Shown: one piece after another, positions 25,597 to 33,858 of the stretch | Layout of the letters: each line of letters opens with the position of its first letter | Numbering within the stretch: the first letter of the stretch is position 1 | NCBI RefSeq assembly: GCF_026913015.1 | Contig: NZ_JAPTYD010000003.1 | Coordinates: forward strand, 62,001 to 126,000 | Length of the DNA: 64,000 nt | Reading direction: 5' to 3' | Source of the DNA: Paracoccus benzoatiresistens | Lineage (GTDB): Bacteria > Pseudomonadota > Alphaproteobacteria > Rhodobacterales > Rhodobacteraceae | Notes under the pieces: model-generated | Databases searched by the model: none | Told to the model about the DNA's origin: nothing | What the model saw: only the letters and a program-made list of their open reading frames with translations | Program-made: the position numbers and the translations under genes

Positions 25597-26267
25597 CGGA
25601 CGTAGGCCCGGGCGAAGCGCGCTTCCAGCCAGCCGGTCAGCCGCACCATGGGCCACAGGATCGCGACATAGATCAGCGCCGCGCCCAGCAGGGGCGTGGG
25701 ATTGGCGAACAGCGCCTGCGCATCGGTCGCCTGCTTCAGCAGGTCCGACATGGTGACCACCGAGGCCAGCGAGGTGTCCTTGATGATCGACACGCAGTTC
25801 GACGCGTGGGGCGGGATCACGATGCGCATGGCCTGCGGCAGGATCACCTTTTGCATCATCCGCCAGAAGCCCAGGCCAAGCGCGCTCGATGCCTCGAACT
25901 GGCCCTTCGGGACGGCCTGGATCCCGGCGCGCATCACCTCGGCCGTGTAGGCGGCAAGGACCAGCGACAGGGCGATGGCGGCGGCGGCAAAGGACGACAG
26001 CGTGATCCCCGCGAAGGGCAGGGCGTAATAGATCAGGATCAGCACGACCAGCACCGGCATGGCCCGCATCACGTCGATATAGCCAGTCGCCAGCAGCCGC
26101 AGCGGCCGGGCCGCGAACAGCCGCATCATGGCAAGCCCGATGCCAAGCACGGTCCCCGCGACGATGGCCACGGCGCCCAGAAGCAGCGTCATCGCCAATC
26201 CGCGCAGCAGGATCGGGAAGGCGCGTTGCAGCACGTCGAGATTGAAGAAGATATCCAGCGCGTTCAT
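25593..26267 (-). CDS. Polar amino acid ABC transporter permease
   Basis: This inner-membrane permease of 224 residues has the His/Glu/Gln-type pattern: LLRGLAMTLLLGAVAIVAG, AYTAEVMRAGIQAVPKGQFE and IKDTSLASVVTMSDLL. It is co-directional with the binding-protein gene at 27113, which precedes it. No ATPase gene accompanies the pair in this window, so it must use one encoded elsewhere. Confidence 0.9.
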   Translation of the reverse strand: MNALDIFFNLDVLQRAFPILLRGLAMTLLLGAVAIVAGTVLGIGLAMMRLFAARPLRLLATGYIDVMRAMPVLVVLILIYYALPFAGITLSSFAAAAIALSLVLAAYTAEVMRAGIQAVPKGQFEASSALGLGFWRMMQKVILPQAMRIVIPPHASNCVSIIKDTSLASVVTMSDLLKQATDAQALFANPTPLLGAALIYVAILWPMVRLTGWLEARFARAYVR

Positions 26268-26318
26268 CGGCAGGCCGTCATGTCGGGCAAGGACCCCGCC
26301 AAGCGGCGGGGCCGGGGG

Positions 26319-27113
26319 TCATTCGGCTGCGGTCGGGACCGGCATCGGCGTCACGGTGAAGCTGTCCGGGGCAGGAGCCACGCCCAGCCACTTTTCGTAC
26401 AGCGCCGCCATGGTCCCGTCCGTCTTCATGTCCGAGATGGCCTGGTTCACCTGTTCCAGCTTGTCGGAACCCTTCGGCATCATCATGGCGAACCGCTCGC
26501 CCGTGACGACCTCGCCGCCCACCTTCAGGCCCTTCATCTGCGTGAAGGCATAGCGCATTCCCACGATGTCGTTCACCGCCGCGTCGATCCGGCCGTTCTG
26601 CAGGTCGGTCAGCATGTTCGCGGTGCTGTCATAGCTTTTCACGCCGGCATAGCCGAGCGTCGCCTCGTTGTCGCGCAGCCAGCTTTCCCCGAAGGATGTC
26701 GCAACCGTGCCGACCGTCTTGTCCTTCAGCCCGTCGGGGCCGGTCAGATCCGAGTCCTCCCGCACGCCGATGCCAAGCGCGCCCTGGAAATAGGGCTGCG
26801 TGAAGGACTGGCTGGCCAGCCGCTCGTCCGTGATCGTCAGCGAGGAAATCACGACATCCGCGCGCCGCGAGGCGGTCGCCACGAACAGCGCCTTGAAGTC
26901 CATCCCGCTGATCTCGGCCGTGGTGCCCATGCGCTTGGCGACCTCGTTGACGATATCGACCTCGAACCCCTCGAAGGTGCCGGCCTCGGTCTTGGTTTCC
27001 CAGGGCGGGTTGGCGGGATAGGAGCCGACCTTCAGCGGTTCCTGCGCGAAGGCGGCAGCGGCGAGACCAAGGGCGACGCCTGCGGCAGCGCCCAGAATGC
27101 GGGTGATCTTCAT
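26319..27113 (-). CDS. Polar amino acid ABC transporter substrate-binding protein
   Basis: This periplasmic binding protein of 264 residues has a signal peptide ([20 protein letters not shown], cleavage near AFA-QEP) and the SBP family 3 fold: LKVGSYPANPPWE, FEGFEVDIVNEVAKRMG, ADVVISSLTITDERL and MLTDLQNGRIDAAVND. It probably binds an amino acid. The chosen start is MKITRI at 27113. The gene is divergent from the MarR gene, and the gap holds two palindromes. Confidence 0.9.
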   Translation of the reverse strand: MKITRILGAAAGVALGLAAAAFAQEPLKVGSYPANPPWETKTEAGTFEGFEVDIVNEVAKRMGTTAEISGMDFKALFVATASRRADVVISSLTITDERLASQSFTQPYFQGALGIGVREDSDLTGPDGLKDKTVGTVATSFGESWLRDNEATLGYAGVKSYDSTANMLTDLQNGRIDAAVNDIVGMRYAFTQMKGLKVGGEVVTGERFAMMMPKGSDKLEQVNQAISDMKTDGTMAALYEKWLGVAPAPDSFTVTPMPVPTAAE

Positions 27114-27203
27114 GATGGCATCCCTTGTTGCGGAGGCGGTCTTCGTGCACAGCATTGCCGCCTTGCGGGCAGGTTGACATATTCCCGCAGGTGTTCAAGA
27201 ATT

Positions 27204-27219
27204 ATTTTGGGTTCAAAAT
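27204..27219. promoter_or_regulatory. Inverted repeat ATTTTG-N4-CAAAAT, candidate MarR operator
   Basis: Six-base arms around GGTT lie in the AT-rich gap between the divergent binding-protein and MarR genes, just downstream of a TTGACA at 27175-27180. It could be the autoregulatory site of the MarR protein. Confidence 0.45.
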
Positions 27220-27224
27220 GATTT

Positions 27225-27234
27225 TTTGATCAAA
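27225..27234. promoter_or_regulatory. Palindrome TTTGATCAAA, candidate GntR operator
   Basis: A third exact copy of the motif at 11740 and 19126. It lies between the binding-protein gene and the MarR gene, which would place the amino acid transporter under the same GntR control. Confidence 0.55.
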
Positions 27235-27267
27235 CTGTGGCGGAACTGGGCAGCGGAGAGTGTGAAG

Positions 27268-27750
27268 GTGGAACCGGACGGCATGGACACGGCCCCCTAT
27301 GCGCAGGCCGACACGGCAACGGCGCGGCAGCGCCTGAGGCTGTGGCTGCAGATGCTGAAGGCGGTCCGCTATGTGGAAAACGACCTGCGCGAAAGGCTGC
27401 GCCAGGGCTATGACATGACGCTGCCGCGCTTCGACGTGATGGCTGCCCTGCTGGCCGCGCCGGACGGGTTGCGCATGACGGAACTGTCCCAGCAGCTGAT
27501 GGTGTCGAACGGCAATGTTACAGGCATCGTGGACCGGCTTGTCGCCGACGGGCTGGCGGAACGCGAGACGATGGAAACCGACCGCCGCGCCTTCCGGGTC
27601 CGCATCACCGAAAAGGGCGCGCATCTGATGCGCGAGATGACGGTGCGCCACCGCGACTGGATTGACGAGCTTTTCGCCGAGGTGACCGAGGCCGACGCGG
27701 CGCGCGGCATCTCGATCATGCTGGATATCCGGCACAAGACCCGCCAGTAG
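27268..27750 (+). CDS. MarR-family transcriptional regulator
   Basis: This regulator of about 160 residues has the MarR winged helix (MLKAVRYVENDLRERLRQGY, MTELSQQLMVSNGNVTGIVD, ERETMETDRRAFRVRITEKG). It faces the end of the ring-cleavage operon at 27782 and is divergent from the amino acid transporter. The start is uncertain. The GTG at 27268 is preferred because GGAGAG lies seven bases ahead; a GTG at 27262 and an ATG at 27283 are also in frame. It is a candidate repressor of the aminobenzoyl-CoA operon, since similar MarR proteins sense aryl-CoA compounds. Confidence 0.83.
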   Translation: MEPDGMDTAPYAQADTATARQRLRLWLQMLKAVRYVENDLRERLRQGYDMTLPRFDVMAALLAAPDGLRMTELSQQLMVSNGNVTGIVDRLVADGLAERETMETDRRAFRVRITEKGAHLMREMTVRHRDWIDELFAEVTEADAARGISIMLDIRHKTRQ

Positions 27751-27754
27751 GGGA

Positions 27755-27772
27755 CCCGCCGCGGACGGCGGG
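27755..27772. terminator. Hairpin between convergent genes
   Basis: Six-base arms CCCGCC and GGCGGG with a six-base loop lie between the MarR stop and the convergent dehydrogenase stop. A short stem without a T tract, so a modest candidate. Confidence 0.4.
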
Positions 27773-27781
27773 CCTTGTCGT

Positions 27782-28570
27782 TCACAGGATGCCTGTCTCG
27801 CTTGCGACGCGGCGATAGGCGGCGCCTGCGGTGAAGCCGCCGTCGATCACGAAGTCCTCTCCGGTGATGAAGGCCGAGGCGTCCGAAGCCAGGAACAGCA
27901 CCAGTTGCGCGACCTCGTCGGCCTCGCCCGCCCGCGCCATGGGCGTGATCCCGATCATCGGCCCCAGGTGGGGCGAATTGCGGTTCAGATCCGTCACGAT
28001 CAGGCCGGGGCAGATGGCGTTCACGCGGATGCCCGCCTGCGCGTATTCCATCGCCGCCGTCCGTGTCAGCCCGCGCAGGGCCCACTTGCTGGCCGTATAG
28101 GCCGGGTCGTAATGGCCCGAGAACGCGCTGTTCGACGAGATGTTGACGATGCTGCCGCCCTGGCTCATCGCGGGCGCGGCGGCCCGGATGCCCAGGAACG
28201 CGCCGGTCAGGTTCACGTCGATGACGCGGCGCCATTCGTCGGGCGTCATGTCGCGGATGATCTTGCGGTTGATGATGCCCGCGTTGTTGACCAGCACGTC
28301 CAGCCGCCCCGTCCAATCCGTGGCGGCCCTGACCGCCCCGTCCCAGGCATCGGCATCGGTCACGTCCAGCCGCAGGAAGCGGGCCTTGTCGCCCAGCCTT
28401 GCGGCCAGGGCCTCGCCCTCGGCCTCCAGCACGTCGCAGATCAGGACGGATGCGCCGGCGGCGGCCAGCAGTTCGGCCTCGACCGCGCCTTGGCCGCGCC
28501 CGCCGCCGGTGACGATGGCGGTCTTGCCGGTCAGATCGGACATGGCCCGCAGCTTGTCCTGCGCGTTCAT
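27782..28570 (-). CDS. Short-chain dehydrogenase/reductase
   Basis: This NAD(P)-dependent oxidoreductase of 262 residues has the cofactor motif TGGGRGQG, the segment LVNNAGI, the catalytic YTASK and the C-terminal VIDGGF. It is the last gene of the operon starting at 33661 and overlaps the FAH gene by four bases. It may oxidise a hydroxyacyl intermediate during ring degradation; the substrate is unknown. Confidence 0.87.
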   Translation of the reverse strand: MNAQDKLRAMSDLTGKTAIVTGGGRGQGAVEAELLAAAGASVLICDVLEAEGEALAARLGDKARFLRLDVTDADAWDGAVRAATDWTGRLDVLVNNAGIINRKIIRDMTPDEWRRVIDVNLTGAFLGIRAAAPAMSQGGSIVNISSNSAFSGHYDPAYTASKWALRGLTRTAAMEYAQAGIRVNAICPGLIVTDLNRNSPHLGPMIGITPMARAGEADEVAQLVLFLASDASAFITGEDFVIDGGFTAGAAYRRVASETGIL

Positions 28571-29406
28571 GCCTGCACCATCCGCTGACGCTGTTCGCCC
28601 AGGCCTGCCGCGCCCAGGGTGACGACCTGGCCTTCGCGCAGGAAGGTCGGCGGCTTCATTCCCAAGCCCACGCCGGGCGGCGTTCCGGTGGCGATGATGT
28701 CGCCCGGATGCAGCGTCATGAACTGCGAAATGTAGCTGACCAGATGCGCCACGCCGAAGATCATCGTGCGTGTGTTGCCGGTCTGGCGGCGCTCTCCGTC
28801 CACGTCCAGCCACAGGTCGACGGCTTGGATGTCGTCGATCTCGTCCTTCGTGACCAGCCAGGGACCGATCGGGCCGAAGGTGTCGTGGCTCTTGCCCTTG
28901 GTCCATTGCCCGCCGCGCTCGGACTGGAAGCGGCGTTCGGACACGTCGTTGACCAGCAGATAACCCGCGACATGGTCCAGGGCCTGCGCTTCGGCCACGT
29001 ATTTCGCGCGGGTGCCGATGACAATGCCCAACTCGACCTCCCAGTCGGTGCGGTCGGAGCCGCGCGGGATTTCCACGTCGTCGTTCGGGCCGCAGATCGC
29101 GCTGACGGCCTTGGCGAACAGCACGGGTTCCGCCGGGGGCTCCTTGCCGGTCTCGCGCGCGTGGTCGGCGTAGTTGAGGCCCACGCACAGGAACTTGCCC
29201 ACGCCCGCCACCGGCGGGCCAAGGCGCTCGGGCTGGACCAGCGGCAGGTCGGCGGGGTTCAGCGCCGCAAGACGCGCCAGCCCTTCGGGCGACAGGACGT
29301 CGCCCGCGATGTCGGCCACATGGTCCGACAGGTCGCGGACATGGCCCTGGTCATCCAGCAGGCCGGGCTTTTCGGCGCCGGGGGCGCCATGACGGAGAAG
29401 TTTCAT
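28567..29406 (-). CDS. Fumarylacetoacetate hydrolase family protein
   Basis: This 279-residue protein has the FAH fold: VGLNYADHARE, PVLFAKAVSAICGPND, the metal-binding WEVELGIVIG, GYLLVNDVSER, and GDIIATGTPPGVGLG. Family members hydrolyse or decarboxylate 1,3-dicarbonyl compounds (fumarylpyruvate, ketodeoxy sugar acids, ureidoglycolate). In this operon it could cleave a diketo intermediate made from the aromatic ring. It overlaps the downstream dehydrogenase gene. Confidence 0.86.
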   Translation of the reverse strand: MKLLRHGAPGAEKPGLLDDQGHVRDLSDHVADIAGDVLSPEGLARLAALNPADLPLVQPERLGPPVAGVGKFLCVGLNYADHARETGKEPPAEPVLFAKAVSAICGPNDDVEIPRGSDRTDWEVELGIVIGTRAKYVAEAQALDHVAGYLLVNDVSERRFQSERGGQWTKGKSHDTFGPIGPWLVTKDEIDDIQAVDLWLDVDGERRQTGNTRTMIFGVAHLVSYISQFMTLHPGDIIATGTPPGVGLGMKPPTFLREGQVVTLGAAGLGEQRQRMVQA

Positions 29407-29416
29407 GGATCGGTCC

Positions 29417-29839
29417 TTATGCGCGGCGATAGCCCTGAAGCTGGTCGTCCGGCACGTCGTCGAAATTCGTGACCAGGTTGTCGGGCGTGCGGCAGGTCAG
29501 CCAGACCAGGTCTTCCGTGGTGCTCATGTTCACCTCGACATGCTTCATGAAGGGCGGCACGAAGACGAAATCGCCCTCATACAGGTCCACGAATTCCTGA
29601 TAGTCGTCGCCGAAGTAGATGCGCCCGTGCCCCTTCAGGACATAGCCGCCGGTCTCGCAATGCTCGTGGTGGTGCGGGGGCGAGCGGTGGCCGGGTTCGT
29701 TGCTGACCCGCCCGAACCAGATTTTCGTGGCGGGGGTATGCTGCGGGCTGACGCCCGACTTGCGCACGCAATCGCCCGATTGCGCGGTCTGTTCGCCTAG
29801 CTCACCCGCGCGGGTGACGACGGGGACGACCTTTTCCAT
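29417..29839 (-). CDS. Small cupin-domain protein
   Basis: A single-domain cupin of 140 residues. The first cupin motif is HHHEHCETGGYVLKGHGRI, which offers several His and a Glu as metal ligands; the second is FVFVPPFMKHVEVN. It is too short to be a classical gentisate dioxygenase (about 350 residues). It could be a ring-cleaving dioxygenase, an isomerase or a non-catalytic sensor. Its place between FAH and thioesterase genes argues for a step in the same pathway. Confidence 0.82.
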   Translation of the reverse strand: MEKVVPVVTRAGELGEQTAQSGDCVRKSGVSPQHTPATKIWFGRVSNEPGHRSPPHHHEHCETGGYVLKGHGRIYFGDDYQEFVDLYEGDFVFVPPFMKHVEVNMSTTEDLVWLTCRTPDNLVTNFDDVPDDQLQGYRRA

Positions 29840-29867
29840 GATGTTCTCCTTCCCTTGGATGTGAGTG

Positions 29868-30242
29868 TCAGGCGGCCAGGGCGCGCGGGCTGCCCGCGTC
29901 GTCGATGGCCACCATGATGAAGCGTGCCGTCGCGACCGGGATGCGCGCGCCGTCCGGATCCGCGATCCCCGCCAGTTCCAGCGTGAACGAGGTCCGGCCC
30001 CGGCCGACCTCGCGGGCATGGACGGCGAAGTCCGACCCGACCGTCAGCGGTGCGTGGAACACCATCTCCTGCACGGCGCGGATCAGGCAGGCGCCCGCCA
30101 CGCCGCGTCCGGCGCGGCCCGCGGCATGGTCGAACTGCGCCATGATCCAGCCGCCGAAGACGGTGGTGCCGAAGGCTGCGTCACCGGGGCGGGCGACGGT
30201 CAGGATGACCGGGCGGTCGTCGGGCGTGGGCCAGTCACTCAT
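29868..30242 (-). CDS. Hotdog-fold acyl-CoA thioesterase (YciA-like)
   Basis: This 124-residue protein has the hotdog pattern FGTTVFGGWIMAQFDHAAGR, FHAPLTVGSDFAVHARE and FIMVAIDDAGSPRAL. It probably hydrolyses an acyl-CoA of the pathway and recycles CoA. It overlaps the RidA gene by eight bases. Confidence 0.83.
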   Translation of the reverse strand: MSDWPTPDDRPVILTVARPGDAAFGTTVFGGWIMAQFDHAAGRAGRGVAGACLIRAVQEMVFHAPLTVGSDFAVHAREVGRGRTSFTLELAGIADPDGARIPVATARFIMVAIDDAGSPRALAA

Positions 30243-30666
30243 GGGGGATCACCGCCGTCGCCTCGATCTCGACCTTGGCGGCGTCCTCCATCAGGGCCAC
30301 GACCTGGACCACGGCCATGGCCGGGAAATGGCGGCCGATCACGCGGCGATAGGCGGCCCCGATCTGCTTGAGGTTGGCCAGGTATTCGGCCTTGTCGGTG
30401 ATGTACCAGGTCAGGCGCACCAGATGTTCGGGCCGCGCGCCCGCCGTTTCCAGCACCGCGACGATGTTCTTCAGCACCTGCTCGAACTGGCCGACGAGAT
30501 CCTCGTGCTCGAACTGCTGCTGCGCGTTCCAGCCGATCAGCCCGCCGGTGAAGATCACCTTTCCTTCGGCCATCATGCCGTTCGCATAGCCTTTGGCCGG
30601 CACCCAGCCTTCGGGGTTCAGGAACGAATGCGGAGAGCTGGGGGTGATCTGGTTCTGAAGGTTCAT
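30235..30666 (-). CDS. RidA (YjgF/YER057c) family protein
   Basis: This 143-residue RidA-type protein includes VIFTGGLIGWNAQQQ, LKNIVAVLETAGARPEHLVR and VVQVVALMEDAAKVEIEATA. RidA proteins hydrolyse reactive enamines and imines to ketones and ammonia. In an aminobenzoyl-CoA operon it could remove the ring amino group from the vinylogous enamine made by the monooxygenase/reductase; that is inference. The usual RidA Arg near the C-terminus (ARVE-like) is replaced by AKVE, so activity may differ. The start is MNLQNQ at 30666. Confidence 0.85.
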   Translation of the reverse strand: MNLQNQITPSSPHSFLNPEGWVPAKGYANGMMAEGKVIFTGGLIGWNAQQQFEHEDLVGQFEQVLKNIVAVLETAGARPEHLVRLTWYITDKAEYLANLKQIGAAYRRVIGRHFPAMAVVQVVALMEDAAKVEIEATAVIPHE

Positions 30667-31388
30667 TGCGTTTCTCCGCCGGAAATGGAAATTGCCTGGC
30701 CCGTGACCATCGACGATCCGGGGGCGCAGAGCCAAAGCACCGCCTCGGCGACGTCCTCGGGGGGGACCAGGCGCTGCATGGGATTGGTCGCGGCCAGCGA
30801 GGCGCGGGCCTCCTCACGAGAGCGGCCAGTCTTGGCGACGATGGTGTCGATGGACCGCTGCGTCATCTCGGTGTCCAGGAAGCCCGGGCAGATCGCGTTG
30901 ACGGTGATGCCCTTCCTGGCGACCTCAAGGGCCGCCGACCGGACCAGCCCAAGGACGCCGTGCTTGGCCGCCGCATAGGGCGCGACATAGGCGTAGCCCT
31001 TCAGGCTCGCGGTCGAGGCGATGGCGATCACGCGGCCCCAATCGCCCCCAATGGTGCGCAGCGCTTCCCGGATCGTCAGGAAGCTGCCGGTCAGGTTCAC
31101 GTCGATCATGGCGCGGAACTGGTCCAGCGTGGTGCGGGTCAGGGGCGCGCTGTCCGATGCCCCCGCATTGGCCACCACGATGTCGAAGGGCCCGGTGGCG
31201 AACAGCGCCTGCACGGCACCCTCATCCGTGATGTCGCAGACCTGGGCGGTGATGCCGGGCGCTGCGTCGATGGGACGGCGGCCGCAGACGGTGACATCCG
31301 CGCCCGCGTCGGCCAGACGGCGCGCGATCACAGCGCCCACGCCCGAGCCGCCGCCCGTGACCAGCGCCCTGCGGCCTGCCAGCGTCAT
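30663..31388 (-). CDS. Short-chain dehydrogenase/reductase
   Basis: This 241-residue SDR has the cofactor motif [16 protein letters not shown], catalytic Tyr and Lys in YAAAK, and [10 protein letters not shown]. It overlaps the monooxygenase/reductase gene and the RidA gene by four bases each. It is likely a 3-hydroxyacyl-CoA dehydrogenase-type step after ring reduction, as in the 2-aminobenzoate cluster of Azoarcus evansii. Confidence 0.86.
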   Translation of the reverse strand: MTLAGRRALVTGGGSGVGAVIARRLADAGADVTVCGRRPIDAAPGITAQVCDITDEGAVQALFATGPFDIVVANAGASDSAPLTRTTLDQFRAMIDVNLTGSFLTIREALRTIGGDWGRVIAIASTASLKGYAYVAPYAAAKHGVLGLVRSAALEVARKGITVNAICPGFLDTEMTQRSIDTIVAKTGRSREEARASLAATNPMQRLVPPEDVAEAVLWLCAPGSSMVTGQAISISGGETQ

Positions 31389-33661
31389 GCCATGGCCTTG
31401 GCGCGTTCGGCCAGCGTGTTGGCCTGCCGCCGCCCGCCCTCATAGGGCGCGGGCCAGGCCTGCTCAGTATCGCCCAGTTCCACCGCCGCGTGCAGCGTCC
31501 AGTAGGGGTCGGCCAGATGCGGCCGGGCCAGCAGCACCAGATCCGCCCGCCCCGCCATCAGGATCGAATTGACGTGGTCGGGCTCGTAGATGTTGCCGGC
31601 GACCAGCGTCGGCACGCCCAGGTCGTTGCGGATTCGGTCGCTGAAGGGCGCCTGGAACATGCGGCCATAGACCGGCTGCTCGGCCTTGTCGGTCTGGCCC
31701 GAGGACACGTTGATCGCGTCGGCCCCCGCCTGGTGGAAGGCGCGGGCGACCTGCACGGCCTCGGCCGGCGTCACGCCGCCATCGACCCAGTCATGGGCCG
31801 AAATCCGCACGGTCATCGGCTTGGCGTCCGGCCAGGCGGCGCGCATCGCGGCAAAGACCTCCAGCGGGAAGCGCAGGCGATTTTCCAGGCTGCCGCCGTA
31901 TTCGTCCGTCCGCCTGTTGGTGACGGGCGAGATGAACGAGGCCAGCAGATAGCCGTGCGCCGCGTGCATTTCCGCCATGTCGAAGCCCGCGCGGTCGGCG
32001 GCTTTCACGGCCTCGACGAACTGCGCCTTCACGGCGTCCATGTCGGCGCGATCCATCGCCTTGGGCGTCTGGCTTTCCGGCAGATAGGGCAGGGCGGAGG
32101 CCGAAATCAGCGGCCAGTTGTCGTCCGCCAGCGGCTTGTCGATCCCTTCCCAGGCCAGCCGGGTCGAGCCCTTGCGCCCCGCATGGCCGATCTGGGCGCA
32201 GATTTTCGCATCGGTTTCGGCATGGACGAAATCGGTCAGGCGCTTCCACGCCGCCTCCTGCCCGGGGCCGATGCAGGGGCAGCCCGGCGTGATCCGGCCT
32301 TCGGGGCTGACGCACAGCATCTCGGTGAAGACCAGCCCGGCACCCCCCTTGGCGCGTTCGGCGTAGTGGACGAAGTGCCAGTCCGTGGGGTTGCCGTCCT
32401 TCGCCTTGTACTGCGCCATGGGCGAGACGACGACGCGATTGGCCAGCCGCATGTCGCGCAGCTGGAAGGGCGCGAACATCGGGCGGCGGTTGGACTGGCT
32501 GCCCGCCTTGGCCTGGAACCAGGCCTCGGCCTGGCCCAGCCATTCGGGATCGCGCAGGCGCAGGTTTTCATGCCCGATCCGCTGGCTGCGGGTCAGCAGC
32601 GAATAGGTGAACTGCGTCAGGTCCAGGTCCAGATAGCGCTCGACCTCCTCGAACCACTCGGTCGAGTTCCTCGCGGCCGAGGTCACGCGCAGCACCTGCA
32701 ACTGCCGTTCGGACTGGTAATCGGCGAGGGCCTGTTCCACGGGCTTGCCCGCGTTCAGCTCGTCCGCAAGCGCAATGGCGCTTTCCATGCCCAGCTTGGT
32801 CCCCGACCCGATCGAGAAATGCGCCGTGGCCGAGGCGTCGCCCAACAGCACCACATTCTCGAAATACCAGTTCTCGCAGGTGACGCGCGGAAAGCGGATC
32901 CAGGCCGATCCGCGGATGTGGTTGGCGTTAGACATCAGCGTGTGTCCGCCCAGGTGGCGCGCGAAGATCCGTTCGCACAGCGCCATGCTGTCGGCCTGGC
33001 TGAGATCGGCGAAGCCGAAGGCGTCAAAGGTCTCGGGGCCGCATTCGACGATGAAGGTCGCCGTGTCGGCGTCGAACTGATAGGCGTGCGCCCAGATCCA
33101 GCCGTGTTCGGTCTTCTCGAAGATGAAGGTGAAGGCGTCGTCGAACTTCTGCCTGGTGCCCAGCCAGACGAAATGGTTGCGCCGCATGTCGATCTGCGCG
33201 CCGAAGCGGTCCGCATAGGTCTGGCGCGTCCGCGAGTTGAGGCCATCGGCAGCCACGACCAGATCGTTCGTCGCGCGCAGCGCCTCGATCGCCGCCTCGT
33301 TCAGCTCCGTCTGGAAGCGCAGCTCCACCCCCAGCTCGCGGGCGCGCTTCTGCAGCAGCAGCAGCAGCTTCATCCGCCCGATGCCCGCAAAGCCGTGCCC
33401 GCCCGAGGTCATGCTTTCCTCGCCCCGCACGACCTTCAGGTCGTCCCAATAGGCGAAGCTGTCGCGGATCATCGTCTCGCTGACGGGGTCGTTGCCGGCG
33501 AAGTTGTTCATCGTCTCGTCCGACAGCACCACGCCCCAGCCGAAGGTGTCGTCCGGGCGGTTGCGTTCATAGACGGTGATCTCGTGGGCGGCGTCGCGCA
33601 GCTTCATCGAGATCGCGAAGTAAAGGCCCGCAGGGCCAGCCCCAAGAACGGCGATTTTCAT
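31385..33661 (-). CDS. Fused 2-aminobenzoyl-CoA (or salicylyl-CoA) monooxygenase/reductase
   Basis: A two-domain enzyme of 758 residues. Residues 1 to about 380 form an FAD monooxygenase ([46 protein letters not shown]). The rest is an old-yellow-enzyme-like reductase ([47 protein letters not shown]). This fusion is known from 2-aminobenzoyl-CoA monooxygenase/reductase and from genes annotated as salicylyl-CoA 5-hydroxylase. It hydroxylates the CoA-activated ring and then reduces it. It heads the seven-gene operon. The start MKIAVLG at 33661 follows AAGGAAG. Confidence 0.9.
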   Translation of the reverse strand: MKIAVLGAGPAGLYFAISMKLRDAAHEITVYERNRPDDTFGWGVVLSDETMNNFAGNDPVSETMIRDSFAYWDDLKVVRGEESMTSGGHGFAGIGRMKLLLLLQKRARELGVELRFQTELNEAAIEALRATNDLVVAADGLNSRTRQTYADRFGAQIDMRRNHFVWLGTRQKFDDAFTFIFEKTEHGWIWAHAYQFDADTATFIVECGPETFDAFGFADLSQADSMALCERIFARHLGGHTLMSNANHIRGSAWIRFPRVTCENWYFENVVLLGDASATAHFSIGSGTKLGMESAIALADELNAGKPVEQALADYQSERQLQVLRVTSAARNSTEWFEEVERYLDLDLTQFTYSLLTRSQRIGHENLRLRDPEWLGQAEAWFQAKAGSQSNRRPMFAPFQLRDMRLANRVVVSPMAQYKAKDGNPTDWHFVHYAERAKGGAGLVFTEMLCVSPEGRITPGCPCIGPGQEAAWKRLTDFVHAETDAKICAQIGHAGRKGSTRLAWEGIDKPLADDNWPLISASALPYLPESQTPKAMDRADMDAVKAQFVEAVKAADRAGFDMAEMHAAHGYLLASFISPVTNRRTDEYGGSLENRLRFPLEVFAAMRAAWPDAKPMTVRISAHDWVDGGVTPAEAVQVARAFHQAGADAINVSSGQTDKAEQPVYGRMFQAPFSDRIRNDLGVPTLVAGNIYEPDHVNSILMAGRADLVLLARPHLADPYWTLHAAVELGDTEQAWPAPYEGGRRQANTLAERAKAMA

Positions 33662-33699
33662 GTCGAGGCTTCCTTGTGCAGATGCGGCTGGCATCAGAT

Positions 33700-33721
33700 G
33701 TTTTAGATATAAAATTAAAAC
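33700..33721. promoter_or_regulatory. Inverted repeat over the -10 of the monooxygenase/reductase promoter
   Basis: Arms GTTTTA and TAAAAC, ten bases apart, cover the probable -10 (TTTTAT on the minus strand, 33709-33714) of the aminobenzoyl-CoA operon. Repressor binding here would block RNA polymerase. Confidence 0.55.
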
Positions 33722-33737
33722 GCCGGGATTCTGTCAA
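33709..33737 (-). promoter_or_regulatory. Sigma-70-like promoter of the aminobenzoyl-CoA operon
   Basis: On the minus strand a consensus -35 TTGACA (33737-33732) and a -10 TTTTAT (33714-33709) are 17 bases apart. They lie about 50 bases before the start codon of the monooxygenase/reductase. Confidence 0.6.
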
Positions 33738-33774
33738 GGCCCTTCTGCGCCAGTTCGCAACACCCCGGTTCGTG

Positions 33775-33802
33775 TTGACAGAGAATGCCGCAGCGATATG
33801 CT
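33775..33802 (+). promoter_or_regulatory. Sigma-70-like promoter of the divergent thioesterase gene
   Basis: A -35 TTGACA (33775-33780) and -10 TATGCT (33797-33802) are separated by 16 bases. The thioesterase ATG is at 33859. Confidence 0.55.
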
Positions 33803-33811
33803 TCAAGCATA
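33797..33811. promoter_or_regulatory. 15-base palindrome, candidate MarR-type operator
   Basis: TATGCTTCAAGCATA is a perfect palindrome about a central C. It begins at the -10 of the thioesterase promoter. Its half site resembles that of the palindrome at 17537 (TATGC). Confidence 0.6.
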
Positions 33812-33858
33812 AACCAACCTGCCTGCGCCTTCCGCAGGTGCCTGCAAAGGACCCATTC

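Noticed and set aside
25170..27221. A 683-codon plus-strand frame through the GntR, permease and binding-protein genes.
   Set aside because: It spans three genes on both strands and ends in an operator region.
29417..29839. Gentisate 1,2-dioxygenase for the small cupin.
   Set aside because: It has one cupin domain and 140 residues, under half the length of that enzyme.
31490..33706. A 738-codon open frame opposite the aminobenzoyl-CoA monooxygenase/reductase.
   Set aside because: The minus-strand protein has clear domains and motifs; the plus-strand frame has none.
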